Origin: Natronohydrobacter sp.
GTDB lineage: Bacteria; Pseudomonadota; Alphaproteobacteria; Rhodobacterales; Rhodobacteraceae
Assembly (NCBI GenBank): GCA_007118445.1
Contig: SKRP01000258.1
Coordinates: forward strand, 1 to 6,978
Reading direction: 5' to 3'
DNA length: 6,978 nucleotides
Shown: positions 4,360-6,978 of the stretch, in pieces
Layout of the letters: the number at the start of each line of letters is the position of its first letter
Numbering within the stretch: position 1 is the first letter of the stretch
Translations under genes and position numbers: made by a program
The notes under the pieces: model-generated
The model's database searches: none
Seen by the model: the letters and a program-made list of their open reading frames with translations, nothing else
What the model was told of the DNA's origin: nothing

Positions 4360-5628
4360 ATGGATTCGATTGTTGTCACCGGGAATGGCCCGCTGAACGG
4401 GCAGATCCCGATTGCCGGGGCCAAGAATGCCTGTCTGACCCTGATGCCCGCGACGCTGCTGACCGATCAGCCGCTGACCCTGACCAATGCGCCGCGCCTG
4501 TCGGATATCCGCACCATGACGGAACTTCTGGGCTCGCTCGGCGCAGAAGTCGCCAGCCTGCAGGACGGGCAGGTTCTGGCATTGTCGAGCCATGACCTGA
4601 CCTCGCACCGCGCCGATTACGAGATCGTGCGCAAGATGCGTGCGTCCATTCTGGTGCTGGGGCCGATGCTGGCGCGCGATGGTCATGCGGTGGTGTCGCT
4701 GCCCGGCGGTTGCGCGATCGGCGCGCGGCCTGTGGATCTGCATCTGCGCGCGCTCGAAGCGATGGGGGCCGAGCTGGACCTGCGCGACGGCTATGTCCAC
4801 GCGACCGCGCCCGGCGGGCTGAAAGGCGCGCGGTTTGAGTTTCCCATCGTCTCGGTGGGCGCGACAGAAAATGCGCTGATGGCAGCGACTTTGGCCAAGG
4901 GCACAACGGTTCTGGTCAATGCCGCGCGCGAACCTGAAATCGTCGATCTGGCGCATTGCCTGCGGCGCATGGGCGCGCAGATCGAAGGCGAGGGCACATC
5001 GACCATCACGGTGCAGGGTGTGGCGAGCCTTGGCGGGGCGACCCATCCGGTGGTGACAGACCGGATCGAGCTGGGCACTTATATGCTTGCGCCTGCGATT
5101 GCGGGCGGGTCGGTCGAATGTCTGGGCGGCAGGCTGGATCTGGTGCAGGCTTTCGTCGACAAGCTGAGCGAGGCGGGTGTCGAGGTCGAGGAAACTCCGC
5201 GCGGGCTGCGCGTGACGCGCAAGAGCGACCGGCTGCAGGCGGTGAATGTCGCGACCGAACCGTTTCCCGGTTTCCCGACCGATCTGCAGGCGCAATTCAT
5301 GGCGGCGATGTGCATGGCGGACGGGGTTTCGGTGCTGGAAGAGCACATTTTCGAGAACCGTTTCATGCACGCGCCGGAATTGATGCGGATGGGGGCAAAG
5401 ATCGATGTGCATGGCGGCACGGCCACAGTGACCGGGGTCGAGAAGCTGCGCGGTGCGCCGGTGATGGCGACGGATCTGCGCGCCTCGGTCTCGCTGATCC
5501 TGGCCGGGCTTGCCGCCGAGGGCGACACAATTGTCAGCCGCGTCTACCATCTGGACCGGGGCTATGAACATGTCGTGCGCAAGCTCGGCGCTTGCGGGGC
5601 CCGGATCGAGCGGATCAAGGGCACATGA
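4360..5628 (+). CDS. murA: UDP-N-acetylglucosamine 1-carboxyvinyltransferase (MurA)
   Basis: MurA transfers enolpyruvate from phosphoenolpyruvate to the 3'-OH of UDP-GlcNAc, the first committed step of peptidoglycan synthesis, in the cytoplasm. The 422-residue length is normal (E. coli 419). The two-domain EPSP-synthase-like fold shows the expected residues: Lys22-Asn23 in AGAKNA, Arg94 in KMRAS, the catalytic loop LPGGCAIGARPVDLH with Cys118, Asp308 in FPTDLQAQF (the general base), and Arg400 in HLDRGYE. Because Cys118 is kept, the enzyme should be of the fosfomycin-sensitive type, judging from the family. ATG 4360 matches the family N-terminus, with TAGGG at 4352-4356 before it. The gene follows the small basic gene by 12 bases and overlaps the DUF2948 gene by 4 (ATGA). 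Confidence 0.98.
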   Translation: MDSIVVTGNGPLNGQIPIAGAKNACLTLMPATLLTDQPLTLTNAPRLSDIRTMTELLGSLGAEVASLQDGQVLALSSHDLTSHRADYEIVRKMRASILVLGPMLARDGHAVVSLPGGCAIGARPVDLHLRALEAMGAELDLRDGYVHATAPGGLKGARFEFPIVSVGATENALMAATLAKGTTVLVNAAREPEIVDLAHCLRRMGAQIEGEGTSTITVQGVASLGGATHPVVTDRIELGTYMLAPAIAGGSVECLGGRLDLVQAFVDKLSEAGVEVEETPRGLRVTRKSDRLQAVNVATEPFPGFPTDLQAQFMAAMCMADGVSVLEEHIFENRFMHAPELMRMGAKIDVHGGTATVTGVEKLRGAPVMATDLRASVSLILAGLAAEGDTIVSRVYHLDRGYEHVVRKLGACGARIERIKGT

Positions 5629-6104
5629 GCGACGCGCGTTTCGAGGACGGGGCCGAGCGCCCCTTGCGGCTGGCCGCGCAGGACAGCGAGGATCTGAAAG
5701 TGATCTCGGCGCTGGTGCAGGATGCGGTCTTTCCGGTCACGGAAATGGCCTGGGATGCCAAGCGCCGCCAATTCGCGCTGCTGATCAACCGCTTCCGCTG
5801 GGAAGATCGCGCGCGGGCCGAAGTCGCCCGCGATTTCGAGCGGGTGCAATCGGTGCTGATGGTGCGCGATGTGCAGGCGGTGGCCTCGAACGGGATCGAC
5901 CGCAGCGACCGCGATCTGATCCTGTCGCTGCTGGCCATCGCGTTTCAGGAGGCGGAAGACGGGGCCGGGCATCTGCATCTGATCCTTGCAGGTGACGGGG
6001 AAATCCGGCTGGCAGTGGAATGTCTGGATGTTGTGCTTTCTGATGTGACGCGGCCCTATCGTGCGCCGTCGCGCAAGGCCCCCAATCACCCCGAGGATAT
6101 CTGA
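5625..6104 (+). CDS. DUF2948 family protein
   Basis: This 159-residue protein of unknown function is recognised by its N-terminal pattern LRLAAQDSEDLKVISALVQDAVFPV (residues 14-38), then EMAWDAKRRQFALLINRFRWE, and the late stretch GEIRLAVECLDVVLSDVTRPY. The prediction is soluble and cytoplasmic, with no signal peptide, cysteine-rich site or obvious catalytic motif, only one Cys near the end, and a disordered basic C-terminus. As far as I know the family is confined to alphaproteobacteria and often lies between murA and hisD. Here it overlaps murA by ATGA and hisD by TGATG, so its expression is probably coupled to both. A role linked to cell wall or histidine synthesis is suggested only by position. 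Confidence 0.9.
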   Translation: MSDARFEDGAERPLRLAAQDSEDLKVISALVQDAVFPVTEMAWDAKRRQFALLINRFRWEDRARAEVARDFERVQSVLMVRDVQAVASNGIDRSDRDLILSLLAIAFQEAEDGAGHLHLILAGDGEIRLAVECLDVVLSDVTRPYRAPSRKAPNHPEDI

Positions 6105-6978
6105 TGCCGGTTTTCCTGGACAGTAATGCGCCCGGTTTCGAGGCGCAGTTTTCGGCCCTGCTGAGCGCGAAGCGCGAAGAAGCGGTCGATGTGGATGACA
6201 CGGTGGCGGCGATCATCGCCGATGTGCGTGCGCGCGGTGATGCGGCGGTGATCGCGCTGACCGCGCGGTTCGACCGGCTGGACCTGACGCCCGAGACACT
6301 GGCCTTCACGCAGGGCGAAATTGACGCGCATTGCGCGCGGGTGCCGGAACATGAACGCGCCGCGCTGGAACTGGCCGCAGAGCGCATCCGCGCCTATCAT
6401 GCGCGCCAGCGCCCCGAGGATGCCCGCTGGACCGACGAGCGCGGCGCGGAACTGGGCTGGCGCTGGGGGCCGGTGGCGGCGGCAGGGCTCTATGTGCCGG
6501 GGGGGCAGGCGAGCTACCCGTCCTCGGTGCTGATGAACGCGATCCCGGCGCAGGTGGCGGGCGTCGAGCGGCTGGTGATCTGCGCGCCGACACCGGGCGG
6601 GCAGGTCAATCCGCTGGTACTGCTGGCCGCACGGTTGGCAGGGGTCGAGACGGTCTACCGCATCGGCGGCGCGCAGGCTGTGGCGGCACTGGCCTATGGG
6701 ACTGAAACCATCGCACCGGTGGACAAGATCACCGGACCGGGCAACGCCTATGTGGCCGCCGCCAAGCGCCGCGTGTTCGGGCGCGTGGGCATCGACATGA
6801 TCGCCGGGCCATCCGAGATTCTGGTCATCGCGGACGGCGACAATGACCCGGACTGGATCGCGCTCGATCTGCTGTCCCAGGCCGAGCATGACGAAAGCGC
6901 CCAGGCACTGCTGATCACCACCGACGCGGGGTTCGGGGAAAAGGTCGCGGCGGCGGTGGAGGCGCGGCTGGAAACGCT
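6104..6978 (+). CDS. hisD: Histidinol dehydrogenase (HisD), 3' end beyond the window
   Basis: HisD is a zinc enzyme that oxidises L-histidinol to L-histidine in two NAD+-dependent steps, the end of histidine synthesis. The first 291 residues of about 430 are present. Visible family motifs are GLYVPGG (128-134), YPSSVLMNAIPA, RIGGAQAVAALAYG (186-199), KITGPGNAYVAAAKR (208-222), GIDMIAGPSE (229-238) and LLSQAEHD with the zinc ligands Gln259 and His262. The catalytic Glu-His pair near residues 326-327 and the remaining zinc ligands would lie to the right of the window. The ATG overlaps the DUF2948 stop as TGATG and no separate strong ribosome site is visible, so reinitiation is likely. The reading frame is intact to the edge. 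The gene stands apart from other his genes in what can be seen here. Confidence 0.97.
   Translation, partial: MPVFLDSNAPGFEAQFSALLSAKREEAVDVDDTVAAIIADVRARGDAAVIALTARFDRLDLTPETLAFTQGEIDAHCARVPEHERAALELAAERIRAYHARQRPEDARWTDERGAELGWRWGPVAAAGLYVPGGQASYPSSVLMNAIPAQVAGVERLVICAPTPGGQVNPLVLLAARLAGVETVYRIGGAQAVAALAYGTETIAPVDKITGPGNAYVAAAKRRVFGRVGIDMIAGPSEILVIADGDNDPDWIALDLLSQAEHDESAQALLITTDAGFGEKVAAAVEARLET

Noticed and set aside
4174..5571. 465-residue minus-strand open frame opposite murA
   Set aside because: It is an antisense shadow of murA: rich in His, Arg and Gln, as expected from the complement of a GC-rich gene. The sense strand has all MurA catalytic residues.
6086..6889. 267-residue minus-strand open frame opposite hisD
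   Set aside because: It is an antisense shadow with His/Arg-rich composition; the sense frame carries the full set of HisD motifs.

Overview
The window looks like chromosomal DNA of a GC-rich alphaproteobacterium, most likely Rhodobacteraceae/Paracoccaceae. The main support is the gene order murA - DUF2948 gene - hisD, which I know from that family. An ABC ATPase very like Rhodobacter BztD and GC-rich third codon positions agree with this. The genus cannot be named from the sequence.

Layout. Positions 1-634 hold no gene I can identify. The first 237 bases are open in one frame and could be the end of a gene that starts outside the window. The rest is a leader with two adjacent operator-like dyads (394-431) and a hairpin just before the first Shine-Dalgarno sequence. 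Positions 635-3701 are a complete polar amino-acid type ABC uptake operon in the order permease, permease, periplasmic binding protein, ATPase. It has an ATGA overlap between the permeases and a perfect GAAA-capped hairpin between the binding-protein and ATPase genes. Positions 3702-4027 hold no confident gene, but two short minus-strand frames joined by TGATG lie there. A tRNA-Thr(GGT) gene with encoded CCA lies on the minus strand at 4028-4102.

From 4186 to the right edge runs a tightly packed plus-strand operon: a 53-residue basic protein of unknown function, murA (first committed step of peptidoglycan synthesis), a DUF2948 gene and the first two thirds of hisD (last step of histidine synthesis). 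The murA/DUF2948 junction is ATGA and the DUF2948/hisD junction is TGATG, so translation of these three is probably coupled.

No clearly new system is visible. The points most worth a second look are the binding protein's loss of the usual amino-group-binding aspartate, the pairing of a Bzt/Aap-type ATPase with short permeases, the intercistronic hairpin, the double dyad in the leader, and the small frames beside the tRNA.
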